Positions 45,449 to 52,582 of a stretch of DNA of 52,582 bases are shown here, piece after piece. Origin of the DNA: Terriglobales bacterium (GTDB lineage: Bacteria > Acidobacteriota > Terriglobia > Bryobacterales > Bryobacteraceae); assembly GCA_027485675.1 (NCBI GenBank), contig JAIXQP010000012.1:1-52582 (forward strand), in the 5' to 3' direction. Under the pieces are notes generated by a model. It made no database searches. It was not told the DNA's origin and saw only the letters and a program-made list of their open reading frames with translations. The translations under genes were made by a program, and so were the position numbers. The first letter of the stretch is position 1. Every line of letters starts with the position of its first letter.

Positions 45449-46660
45449 ATGAGCGTCGTGCGTTTCCCTCTGCTGCTCGCCTGCGCCACCCTGACCCTCC
45501 TCGGAGCTGACTACTTCCCTCCCCCGGACTCGAAGGGCGGATGGCGAACCAACTTCGATCCGGCTCTCACCGCCAAGCTCGATGCCGTCTTCGATTACGT
45601 GAAATCGACAACCCAGCACGGCGGCCTTCTCGTGGTGCACAAAGGACATCTGGTCTACGAACGCTACTTCGGCCGGGGACATCGCGAAGCGCTCCCCGAA
45701 CTGGCCTCCACCGGCAAGGCATTCACCTCGCTGGCCACCGCCATCGTCATGAAGCAGCGGCCGGAGTTGTTTCCGCAGGGCCTCGACACCCGGATCTTCA
45801 GGCCCCAACTGCTGCCGCCGGAGGCGTTCCCCCTCACCGATCCCCGCAAGGAACGAATCTCCATCGGCCAGGTTCTCGCCATGTCCGCCGGTATCCGGGG
45901 CACCAATCCGGTCTACGTCAAAGGGGAACGGCAAACTTGGCCCAACCCCACCGAGGACAACGGTCCTTATTCCACCACCGACGGTTTCGCTCTCCGGCAG
46001 TCCCTTTGGTGTAATCCCGGCGATTGTTACTCCTACTCCACGGCCTCCAGCCACATTCCGGCCATCATGGTCCGGCATGTCTCCGGCATGGAGATGGAAG
46101 ACTACATGCGGAAACACCTCACCGGACCTCTCGGGTTCGGTACCTGGGGATACGCCATGTATCGCCCGAAGTTAAAAGGGGGCATCGACGCTAACGGTCG
46201 CATGTTACACACGCCCGGCGGCGGCTCCATCGCCGTCCGCGCCACCGACATGCTCCGTTTCGGATATCTCATGCTGCGCGAGGGACGTTGGGGCAAACGA
46301 CAGGTGGTCCCGGCCTCTTTCGCCAAGCTCTGCGGCCAGTCTGTCTCCTATAACCCGCATTACACGCATAGCTTTAACTTCAACACCAACGACGATGGCC
46401 ACATTGCGGACCTGCCCAAAGACGCTTTCTGGAAGGGCGGATCCGGTGGCCATGGGATCTACATCGTGCCGTCGCTGGATCTGGTTGTCTTTAAGCTGGG
46501 TGGCAATGAAGGGCAATATGATCCTGCTCTTACCCGGCTGCCCGTGAAATACTCCTACGATGGATCGCGCGACAAATGGACCGCGCCCGATCCGAAACGG
46601 CTGGGTGACTCCTCGCCCAAGACAGTGTCACTAGTCGTGGCGGCATTGGCCGGACGCTAG
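45449..46660 (+). CDS. exported beta-lactamase-family serine hydrolase
   Basis: 403 residues from the ATG at 45449; the longer frame from 45308 is antisense to the neighbouring small gene. A signal peptide covers ~1-20. The nucleophile motif is S87-T-G-K90. The second motif, Y-S-Y-S-T around 194-198, replaces the usual YxN, and SGGHG near the C-terminus is equivalent to KTG. Unlike the hydrolase at 4-6 kb it has no TIGR03437-type tail. It resembles '6-aminohexanoate-dimer hydrolase/esterase'-type proteins in being compact. Probable periplasmic esterase, amidase or lactamase; substrate unknown. Confidence 0.9.
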   Translation: MSVVRFPLLLACATLTLLGADYFPPPDSKGGWRTNFDPALTAKLDAVFDYVKSTTQHGGLLVVHKGHLVYERYFGRGHREALPELASTGKAFTSLATAIVMKQRPELFPQGLDTRIFRPQLLPPEAFPLTDPRKERISIGQVLAMSAGIRGTNPVYVKGERQTWPNPTEDNGPYSTTDGFALRQSLWCNPGDCYSYSTASSHIPAIMVRHVSGMEMEDYMRKHLTGPLGFGTWGYAMYRPKLKGGIDANGRMLHTPGGGSIAVRATDMLRFGYLMLREGRWGKRQVVPASFAKLCGQSVSYNPHYTHSFNFNTNDDGHIADLPKDAFWKGGSGGHGIYIVPSLDLVVFKLGGNEGQYDPALTRLPVKYSYDGSRDKWTAPDPKRLGDSSPKTVSLVVAALAGR

Positions 46661-46912
46661 TCCCCCAGGGGGATGGTAAGTCACTGGCGGGGTGAACCGC
46701 TAGGTTAGCCTGCGTAGTCCCAGGGGCATAGTACGGGGCATCGAAAAGTACCCGCCCACTGTGCGAAAGTAGAATCTTCCCAAACACTACGTCTAAGCTC
46801 CCGGGTATAGAACGGCGAATACCGTCCTGGACCCGATGGCCTGTATTCAAACACACCATCACCGATCACACTGTCGGACGGAGGACTGCTATATCCTCCT
46901 CCCCTTACGCCT
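46661..46912. other. 252-bp intergenic region with several short inverted repeats
   Basis: Non-coding gap ahead of the giant oxidase-peroxidase gene. It contains a CGGG...CCCG repeat around TCGAAAAGTACCC (46734-46754), similar to an element before the PEP-CTERM gene. A GGAGGA/TCCTCC hairpin lies close to the start codon (about 46880-46900). No consensus promoter or Shine-Dalgarno sequence is clear before the ATG at 46913. Confidence 0.4.
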
Positions 46913-49900
46913 ATGTCACTTCGGCTCGTCCTCCTCGTCCTGACCTCACTCTGCCTGTTGCACGCCCAACCAAGTCAGGTTGGCCAATGGACGACGCTGC
47001 TGAATTGGCCCTTCATTCCGGTCAGTGTGGCCCACCTCGCCGACGGCCGGCTCGTCGCTTGGTCCTCCACCCGGCCGACTACCTTTCCCGCAGGGGAAAC
47101 CTTTAGCTATGCGGCCGTGTACAACCCCACCACCGGGCAAATCACGGCCCTGAATAACACCGCCCATGACATGTTTTGCGCCGGACTGGCCACAACGGGA
47201 GACGGCCGCATCATCGCCTCCGGCGGCGGCGCGGATGTTCGCACCACCTCGGCCTTCCCCATCACTTCCCGGCAACCGCAATCCTGGTCGCGCCATGCCG
47301 ACATGGTGGCCCGCCGCTGGTACAACTCCTCCGTCACCTTGCCGAGCGGCAATATCCTGACCATGTGGGGCCGATCGGCTGGAACGCTGACGGAACTGTT
47401 TAATCAGAACACCAATACCTGGAGCGCCCTTTCGGGCATCTCCTTACTCAGCTCCGCCGAGCCGAACGACGGGGTGGATGACGACAATCAGTGGTTCCCG
47501 CATCTCCATCTAATGCCCAACGGAAGAATCCTGATGGCCGGCCCACTGCGGACCATGCACTGGCTCGACTACACGGGCGTGGGGAGCACGCAAGCCCTTG
47601 GCAACCGGCCCGTCGATGGCGACCGCCACCGCAAACTGGGCGCTTCCGTGCAGTATCTCCCCGGTAGAATTCTCTTTACCGGCGGACGGGACGACCGGTA
47701 TTCACCCCGAGTCTGGAACTCGGCCATCACCATCGATACCACCAGCGGCAACCCGGTGGTCGCGCCGACCGCCAATATGCAATTCGCCCGCGCTTTCCAC
47801 AATCTGGTCGTTTTGCCGAACGGCGAGGTGCTGGCTGTCGGTGGAAACACGAGCGGGACGAAGTTCAGTGACGCCGGAGGCGTCACGGTGCCGGAAATCT
47901 GGAACCCAAACACGGGCCAGTGGCGTTCCATGCAGCAGGCGGCGGTTCCGCGAGGCTACCACCTCGTGGCGATCCTATTGCGGGACGGCCGAGTGATGTT
48001 CGGTGGCGGTGGCCTGTGCGGTTGTGGAGCGGACCACATGGACTCGCAGATCTTTTCGCCGCCCTACCTGTTCAATGCCGATGGCACGGCGGCCACGCGG
48101 CCGGTCATCGATCTCGCGGCCGCCGACCTCCGGCCGGGTCAAACGTTCGGCTTGAAGGGTTCGGACGGCATTGCCGGCTTCCGTCTCATCCGGCTGCAGG
48201 CGACCACCCATGGCATCAACTCTGACCAGCGCTACATCCCTGTGCCGCACACGCGGGTCTCGGCCGGGAACTACGATCTCACGCTGGACTCGAATCAAAA
48301 CGTACTGCCCCCGGGCATGTACTGGCTCTTTGCGGTTACCGCGAGCGGCACTCCTTCCATCGGGTACCCCGTACAAATCCACACCCCGACGACCTGGCCG
48401 GGCGGCGTGGCGGGTGAAACCAATCTCGCCAAGGGCAAACCGGCCTCTCAGTCCAGTACGGAGCTTTCCGCCGCCGCCTCCCGCGCGGTCGACGAAAACA
48501 CGAACGGCGATTTCCAACAGAATTCGGTGAGCGCTACGGCCATCCAGGCCCAACCGTTCTGGCAGGTGGATCTTGGCGCCTCCGCCTTCCTCACCTCTGT
48601 TCGTCTCTGGAATCGTACCGATTGCTGTGGAAATCAGCTCAGCAACTTCCATGTCTTCGTATCCGATCAGCCGATCAACGGCACGACCGTGGCCCAGGCG
48701 CAAGCGCAGGCCGGAGTCCTGGACATCGCGCATCCGGGCACTGCTTCCGTCACCACAACTCTACCCGTGAACCGCACGGGCCGTTACGTGCGCATCCAAT
48801 TGGAAGCCACGGCAAGCCTGCGGCTGGCCGAAGTAGAGGTCTTTGGTTCCGTCGTCACCAACTTCCCCCCCGAGGTTTCTCTGGTCTCGCCCGCCAATGG
48901 TTCCGCTTTCACCGGCCCGCTTTCGCTCAGCCTTTCGGCCACTGCCTTTGACCCGGAAAACAGCCTGGCCCGCGTGGAATTCTTTAACGGCGCCACCAAA
49001 CTCGGCGAAGATCTCTCCTCTCCCTACTCGTTTGCCTGGAACAACGCCCCTCTCGGCACCCATACCTTAACCGCCCGCGCCGTCGATACGGCGGGGCTTT
49101 CCCGCACCTCCACTCCCGTCACCATCACCATCAATGCGCCTCCGGTGGTGAACAATCCCCCCACCGTCTCGTTCACCGCACCGGTAAACGGGGCTACCTT
49201 CGCCGCCCCCGCCGGCGTTGCCTTCTCCGTAAACGCCGCGGATCCAAACGGTAACCTCGCCCGGGTGGAGTTTTACAACGGCGCCACGAAAGTCGCCGAA
49301 AGGACCAGTGCACCGTTTACTTTCAGCGTCAGCGACCTGGGCGCGGGCACCTATAGCTTCCGCGCGCGCGCCATCGACGCCGCCGGTCTGTTTGCGGACG
49401 CCACGCTCACCGTCCGCGTACTCACCCGCCAACTGCAGTCTCTCCGCAATGTGCCCGTTCCCGAACCGTCCCAACTGGCGAGCTTCGTCAAGAACCGCTC
49501 CGCCGCGGTTGCCCTCGGCAAGGCGTTCTTCTGGGACACCCAGCTCTCGAGCGACGGCGCCATCTCCTGCGCCTCCTGCCACTTCCACGCCGGTTCCGAC
49601 GTTCGCATCAAGAATCAGATGAATCCCGGCACCTTTCGCACCGGCTCGCCGGCCATGACGTTCGACACCTCCCGCACCGGGGCGCCCCACGGACCCAACT
49701 ACACGCTAAAGCGGGGAGACTTCCCGCTGCATGTCCTGTCGAACCCGGCCGATCCGAACTCCACGGTGCTCTACGAGTCGAAGGACGTAGTTGGCTCGCA
49801 TGGAGTGATGCTCCGCCAGTTTTCGGCCGCCGGCATCCCCCCCGCGGAAGATGCCTGCACCAGTGCTGGCGATCCGGTCTTCGGCGCCTTCCGCCGCTCG

Positions 49901-52582
49901 TCAGGCAGGAACTCGCCACCCACGATCAACGCCGTCTTCAACCTGCGGAACTTCTGGGACGGACGGGCCAACACGACCTTCAACGGAGTGGATAGCTTCG
50001 GACCGCGGAACACGGCCGCCGTGATCTATCGCGGCAACCCGCCGGCGCCCGTCTCCATTGCGCTGGACAACGCGAGCCTGGCCTCGCAGGCGCTCACGCC
50101 GGGGTTGATGGCGGGCGAGATGTCCTGCAACGGCCGAACCTGGCCGGAGATCGGCCGCAGACTGTCCGGCGCGGTGCCCCTGGCGCGTCAGCGGGTGCTC
50201 ACCACGGATTCGGCCCTCGGGTCGTACGCCGCCTCCTCCGGGCAAGGTTTAAATTTGAACTACGCCCAAATGATCCAGGCCGCGTTTCAGGACGACCTGC
50301 ACATCTCCTCAGCGACAGTCACGGTCAATGGCCGCTCCTACTCCCAACTGCAAGCGAACTTCTCTCTCTTCTTCGGCCTCGCCATTCAGATGTATCAGGC
50401 GACCCTCGTCTCCGATCAGGCCCCTATCGACAACTATTTCGCCCCGTACCCCTCGACGGATGTCGCCAACTCGACGGCGCTGACGCCTTCGGCCGTGACC
50501 GGGATGAACGTATTCAATGGGAAAGGTCGCTGTGTCACCTGCCACCACGGTCCGCAGTTGACCAATGCCGCCACGCCCGCCCGCGAGGCAGCCGCTATCG
50601 GTGCGCTGGTCTCTTTCATGTTCAACAAGAGCGGAGACCCTGCGGCTTATGATCTTGGCTACTACAACATCGGGGTACGGCCCACGAGTGAGGATCTTGG
50701 CGTCGGCGGCATCGATCCCTTTGGGAACCCAATTTCGCTGACCCGTCAAGTCAAGTCGGGCAACCGTAGGGACAACTTCACCACGGATCCCTGCACGTTT
50801 GAGGTGAACCCCTGCGTACCCCTGACGGCCAGCAGCCGCGATGCGGTCGACGGTGCCTTCAAGACGCCGACGCTTCGGAACATCGCGTTAACCGGGCCCT
50901 ATTTCCACAATGGCTCCGCGGCTACGCTCGAAGAGGTCATCGAATTCTATGACCGCGGCGGCAACGCGAGAGGAACCTCCACGACCGACACCTCCGGTTT
51001 CGGCGTAAATCCGTCCAATCTGCATACCGATATCCGTCCGTTAGGCTTGGCCGAGTTTGAGAAGACGGCCCTGGTTGCCTTCCTGAAGACCGCGCTTACC
51101 GATGACCGGGTGCTCTTTGAGCGGGCGCCCTTCGATCATCCCTCCCTCCCCTTGGTGAATGGCCAAAGCGGCGCCGAGACAGACTTCGTCGTTGTTCCCG
51201 CCGTTGGCAGCGGTGGCCGCACCCAGCCTTTGCCATCTTTTGAAGAGATTCTCACGGCCGGCGATCTGGGGTTCAGCCCTGGTCCGAGCATTGTCTTAAC
51301 CGCTCCCACCACTCTGCTCGCGGCTCCCGCCAGCGTGGCGTTGTCGGCCACCACCGCCGGCACGGTTACGCAGGTCGAGTTCTACAACGGCGCCACCCTC
51401 CTGTTCACCGACACTACCGCGCCCTACGCCTACACCTGGCCCAACGTCCCCGCCGGCTCCTACACGATTACCGCCCGAGCCATTGGCACCGACGGCCTAA
51501 CGGCTACCTCCGCGCCCGCTACGGTCACCGTCGGCTCCGCGCCTACCGTCACCCTGACGGCACCCACCGGAGTCCTCGCCGCCCCGGCCACCGTCTCCCT
51601 CTCCGCCGCCACCACGGGCAACCTGACACAAGTCGAGTTCTACAACGGAGCCACGCTCCTCTTCACAGACACCTCCGCGCCGTACGCCTACACCTGGCCC
51701 AACGTCCCCACCGGCTCGTACACCATCACCGCCCGAGCCATCGCCGCGGACGGCCTCTCCACCACCTCTGCCCCCGCTACGGTTACGGTCGGCTCCGCGC
51801 CTACCGTCACCCTGACCGCGCCCACCGCGGTCCTCGCCGCCCCGGCCACCGTCTCCTTGGCCGCCTCGGCGACGGGCAGCCTGACGCAAGTCGAGTTCTA
51901 CAACGGCGCCACCCTCCTGTTCACCGACACCACGGCGCCCTACGCCTACACCTGGCCCAACGTCCCCGCCGGCTCCTACACCATCACCGCTCGGGCCATC
52001 GGCACGGACGGCCTCACAGCCACCTCCGCCCCCGCCACCGTCACCGTTGGCGCCGCGCCTGTCGTCACCCTCACGGCCCCCACCGCGGTCCTCGCCGCCC
52101 CGGCGACGGTCTCCTTATCGGCCTCTGCGACGGGCAGCCTGACCCAAGTCGAGTTCTACAACGACGACACGCTCCTGTTCGCGGACACGACGGCTCCCTA
52201 CGCCTTCACCTGGAACAACGTCGCCGCCGGCTCCTACACCATCACGGCTAGAGCCATCGGCACGGACGGCCTCACGGCCACCTCCGCCCCCGCGACGGTC
52301 ACGGTCGGCTCCGCGCCTACCGTAGCCCTCACAGCACCCACTGGAGTCCTCGCCGCCCCGGCCACTGTCTCCCTCTCCGCCGCCACCACCGGCGCCCTCA
52401 CTCAAGTCGAGTTCTACAACGGAGCCACCCTCCTCTTCACCGACACCACAGCCCCGTACGCCTACACCTGGCCCAACGTCCCCGCCGGCTCCTACACCAT
52501 CACCGCGAGAGCGATCGGCACGGACGGCCTCAACGCCACCTCCGCCCCCGCCACCGTCACCGTCGGCTCCGCGCCCACCGTC
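46913..52582 (+). CDS. galactose/glyoxal-oxidase-like copper radical oxidase fused to discoidin, Ig and diheme cytochrome c peroxidase domains (3' end outside window)
   Basis: At least 1,890 codons with no stop before the window edge. A signal peptide (MSLRLVLLVLTSLCLLHAQ) is followed by a galactose-oxidase-like propeller (~20-490). Its copper-site residues are all present: C89 (HDMFCAG) and Y137 (ARRWYNSS) for the Cys-Tyr cofactor, axial/equatorial Y349-H350 (RGYH) and H433 (TTHGINSDQR), plus GGGGLCG...DHMDSQIF. The stacking Trp of galactose oxidase appears to be Ser. A discoidin/F5-8C domain follows (~503-645), then two Ig modules (~652-836), then a MauG/CCP domain (~843-1430). The latter has heme motifs C886-A-S-C889-H890 and C1207-V-T-C1210-H1211. 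Tandem Ig repeats start at ~1457. The oxidase would convert alcohols or aldehydes and release H2O2; the peroxidase part could reduce it. Extracellular. Confidence 0.9.
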   Translation, partial: MSLRLVLLVLTSLCLLHAQPSQVGQWTTLLNWPFIPVSVAHLADGRLVAWSSTRPTTFPAGETFSYAAVYNPTTGQITALNNTAHDMFCAGLATTGDGRIIASGGGADVRTTSAFPITSRQPQSWSRHADMVARRWYNSSVTLPSGNILTMWGRSAGTLTELFNQNTNTWSALSGISLLSSAEPNDGVDDDNQWFPHLHLMPNGRILMAGPLRTMHWLDYTGVGSTQALGNRPVDGDRHRKLGASVQYLPGRILFTGGRDDRYSPRVWNSAITIDTTSGNPVVAPTANMQFARAFHNLVVLPNGEVLAVGGNTSGTKFSDAGGVTVPEIWNPNTGQWRSMQQAAVPRGYHLVAILLRDGRVMFGGGGLCGCGADHMDSQIFSPPYLFNADGTAATRPVIDLAAADLRPGQTFGLKGSDGIAGFRLIRLQATTHGINSDQRYIPVPHTRVSAGNYDLTLDSNQNVLPPGMYWLFAVTASGTPSIGYPVQIHTPTTWPGGVAGETNLAKGKPASQSSTELSAAASRAVDENTNGDFQQNSVSATAIQAQPFWQVDLGASAFLTSVRLWNRTDCCGNQLSNFHVFVSDQPINGTTVAQAQAQAGVLDIAHPGTASVTTTLPVNRTGRYVRIQLEATASLRLAEVEVFGSVVTNFPPEVSLVSPANGSAFTGPLSLSLSATAFDPENSLARVEFFNGATKLGEDLSSPYSFAWNNAPLGTHTLTARAVDTAGLSRTSTPVTITINAPPVVNNPPTVSFTAPVNGATFAAPAGVAFSVNAADPNGNLARVEFYNGATKVAERTSAPFTFSVSDLGAGTYSFRARAIDAAGLFADATLTVRVLTRQLQSLRNVPVPEPSQLASFVKNRSAAVALGKAFFWDTQLSSDGAISCASCHFHAGSDVRIKNQMNPGTFRTGSPAMTFDTSRTGAPHGPNYTLKRGDFPLHVLSNPADPNSTVLYESKDVVGSHGVMLRQFSAAGIPPAEDACTSAGDPVFGAFRRSSGRNSPPTINAVFNLRNFWDGRANTTFNGVDSFGPRNTAAVIYRGNPPAPVSIALDNASLASQALTPGLMAGEMSCNGRTWPEIGRRLSGAVPLARQRVLTTDSALGSYAASSGQGLNLNYAQMIQAAFQDDLHISSATVTVNGRSYSQLQANFSLFFGLAIQMYQATLVSDQAPIDNYFAPYPSTDVANSTALTPSAVTGMNVFNGKGRCVTCHHGPQLTNAATPAREAAAIGALVSFMFNKSGDPAAYDLGYYNIGVRPTSEDLGVGGIDPFGNPISLTRQVKSGNRRDNFTTDPCTFEVNPCVPLTASSRDAVDGAFKTPTLRNIALTGPYFHNGSAATLEEVIEFYDRGGNARGTSTTDTSGFGVNPSNLHTDIRPLGLAEFEKTALVAFLKTALTDDRVLFERAPFDHPSLPLVNGQSGAETDFVVVPAVGSGGRTQPLPSFEEILTAGDLGFSPGPSIVLTAPTTLLAAPASVALSATTAGTVTQVEFYNGATLLFTDTTAPYAYTWPNVPAGSYTITARAIGTDGLTATSAPATVTVGSAPTVTLTAPTGVLAAPATVSLSAATTGNLTQVEFYNGATLLFTDTSAPYAYTWPNVPTGSYTITARAIAADGLSTTSAPATVTVGSAPTVTLTAPTAVLAAPATVSLAASATGSLTQVEFYNGATLLFTDTTAPYAYTWPNVPAGSYTITARAIGTDGLTATSAPATVTVGAAPVVTLTAPTAVLAAPATVSLSASATGSLTQVEFYNDDTLLFADTTAPYAFTWNNVAAGSYTITARAIGTDGLTATSAPATVTVGSAPTVALTAPTGVLAAPATVSLSAATTGALTQVEFYNGATLLFTDTTAPYAYTWPNVPAGSYTITARAIGTDGLNATSAPATVTVGSAPTV
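51281..52582 (+). repeat. 258-bp tandem repeats encoding 86-residue Ig-like modules
   Basis: Five units begin at 51281, 51539, 51797, 52055 and 52313, and a sixth starts at 52571 and is cut by the edge. The period was checked at the VEFYN codons (51371, 51629, 51887, 52145, 52403), each exactly 258 bp apart. Units are highly alike at the DNA level; unit 4 is the most divergent around the VEFYND turn. Each encodes a bacterial Ig-like (Big_7-type) beta-sandwich with V-E-F-Y-N and ITARAI motifs. Confidence 0.95.

Noticed and set aside
51281-52582. CRISPR array or satellite DNA
   Set aside because: The 258-bp units are in frame, code for Ig modules and have no spacer/repeat structure.

Overview
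The window looks like a chromosomal segment of an acidobacterium, most likely of the Solibacter/Bryobacter group. Evidence: high GC; a serine hydrolase with a C-terminal TIGR03437-type domain, a module I associate mainly with Solibacter-like Acidobacteria; a very long Oar-like TonB-dependent receptor with an N-terminal carboxypeptidase-regulatory-like domain; twin-arginine-tagged sugar isomerases/epimerases; paired PQQ-type propellers; and large secreted Ig-repeat proteins. The assignment is inference from gene content. I saw no rRNA, tRNA, CRISPR array or intact mobile element. The only mobile-element trace is an IS66 TnpB remnant at the left edge.

Layout. 0-6.2 kb: IS66 remnant, a secreted subtilisin-like protease (-), a membrane-anchored unknown protein (+), and a class C beta-lactamase-like hydrolase (-). 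6.5-12.8 kb: a TIM-barrel isomerase, then a tightly coupled run of five genes: a small conserved-looking protein, an acidic cysteine-repeat protein, a large HExxH metallopeptidase with a C-terminal Cys/His cluster, a signal-peptide-bearing unknown protein and a CorA-type transporter. The first three resemble secreted-effector cassettes. 12.9-14.5 kb: ECF sigma factor, zinc-finger anti-sigma factor and a secretin-N-like exported protein, overlapping by 4 nt at each junction. They converge on a TonB-dependent receptor (14.6-18.0 kb, -) that has a clear terminator, promoter and 5'UTR hairpin. 18.3-24.3 kb: an ABC/HlyD/TolC export operon plus a TIM-barrel gene, divergent from an ArsR-type regulator, with matching operator-like sites at both promoters. 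24.3-29.7 kb: two PQQ propellers, MoaB/MogA-like protein, SDR, GNAT. 29.8-36.7 kb: degenerate hybrid histidine kinase, class V aminotransferase-fold protein, unknown exported protein, DMT exporter, aldo/keto reductase, SurE. 36.9-42.2 kb: a PEP-CTERM protein translationally coupled to a fused Wzz-type co-polymerase/TPR lipoprotein and a BY-kinase-like protein without a Walker A motif. 42.3-46.7 kb: M1 peptidase with a DUF6702-like partner, a DUF2007-like protein and a second serine hydrolase. 46.9 kb to the right edge: an open-ended protein of at least 1,890 residues joining a galactose/glyoxal-oxidase domain, a discoidin domain, Ig modules, a diheme cytochrome c peroxidase/MauG domain and 258-bp tandem Ig repeats.

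The strongest candidates for something undescribed are: (i) the copper-radical oxidase fused to a diheme peroxidase, which would make and consume hydrogen peroxide on one polypeptide; (ii) the metallopeptidase cassette with its acidic cysteine-repeat partner; (iii) the PCP-TPR lipoprotein fusion next to a pseudo-BY-kinase; and (iv) the export operon whose ATPase lacks several canonical catalytic residues. All functional statements come from reading motifs by eye. No database search, structure prediction or alignment was run.
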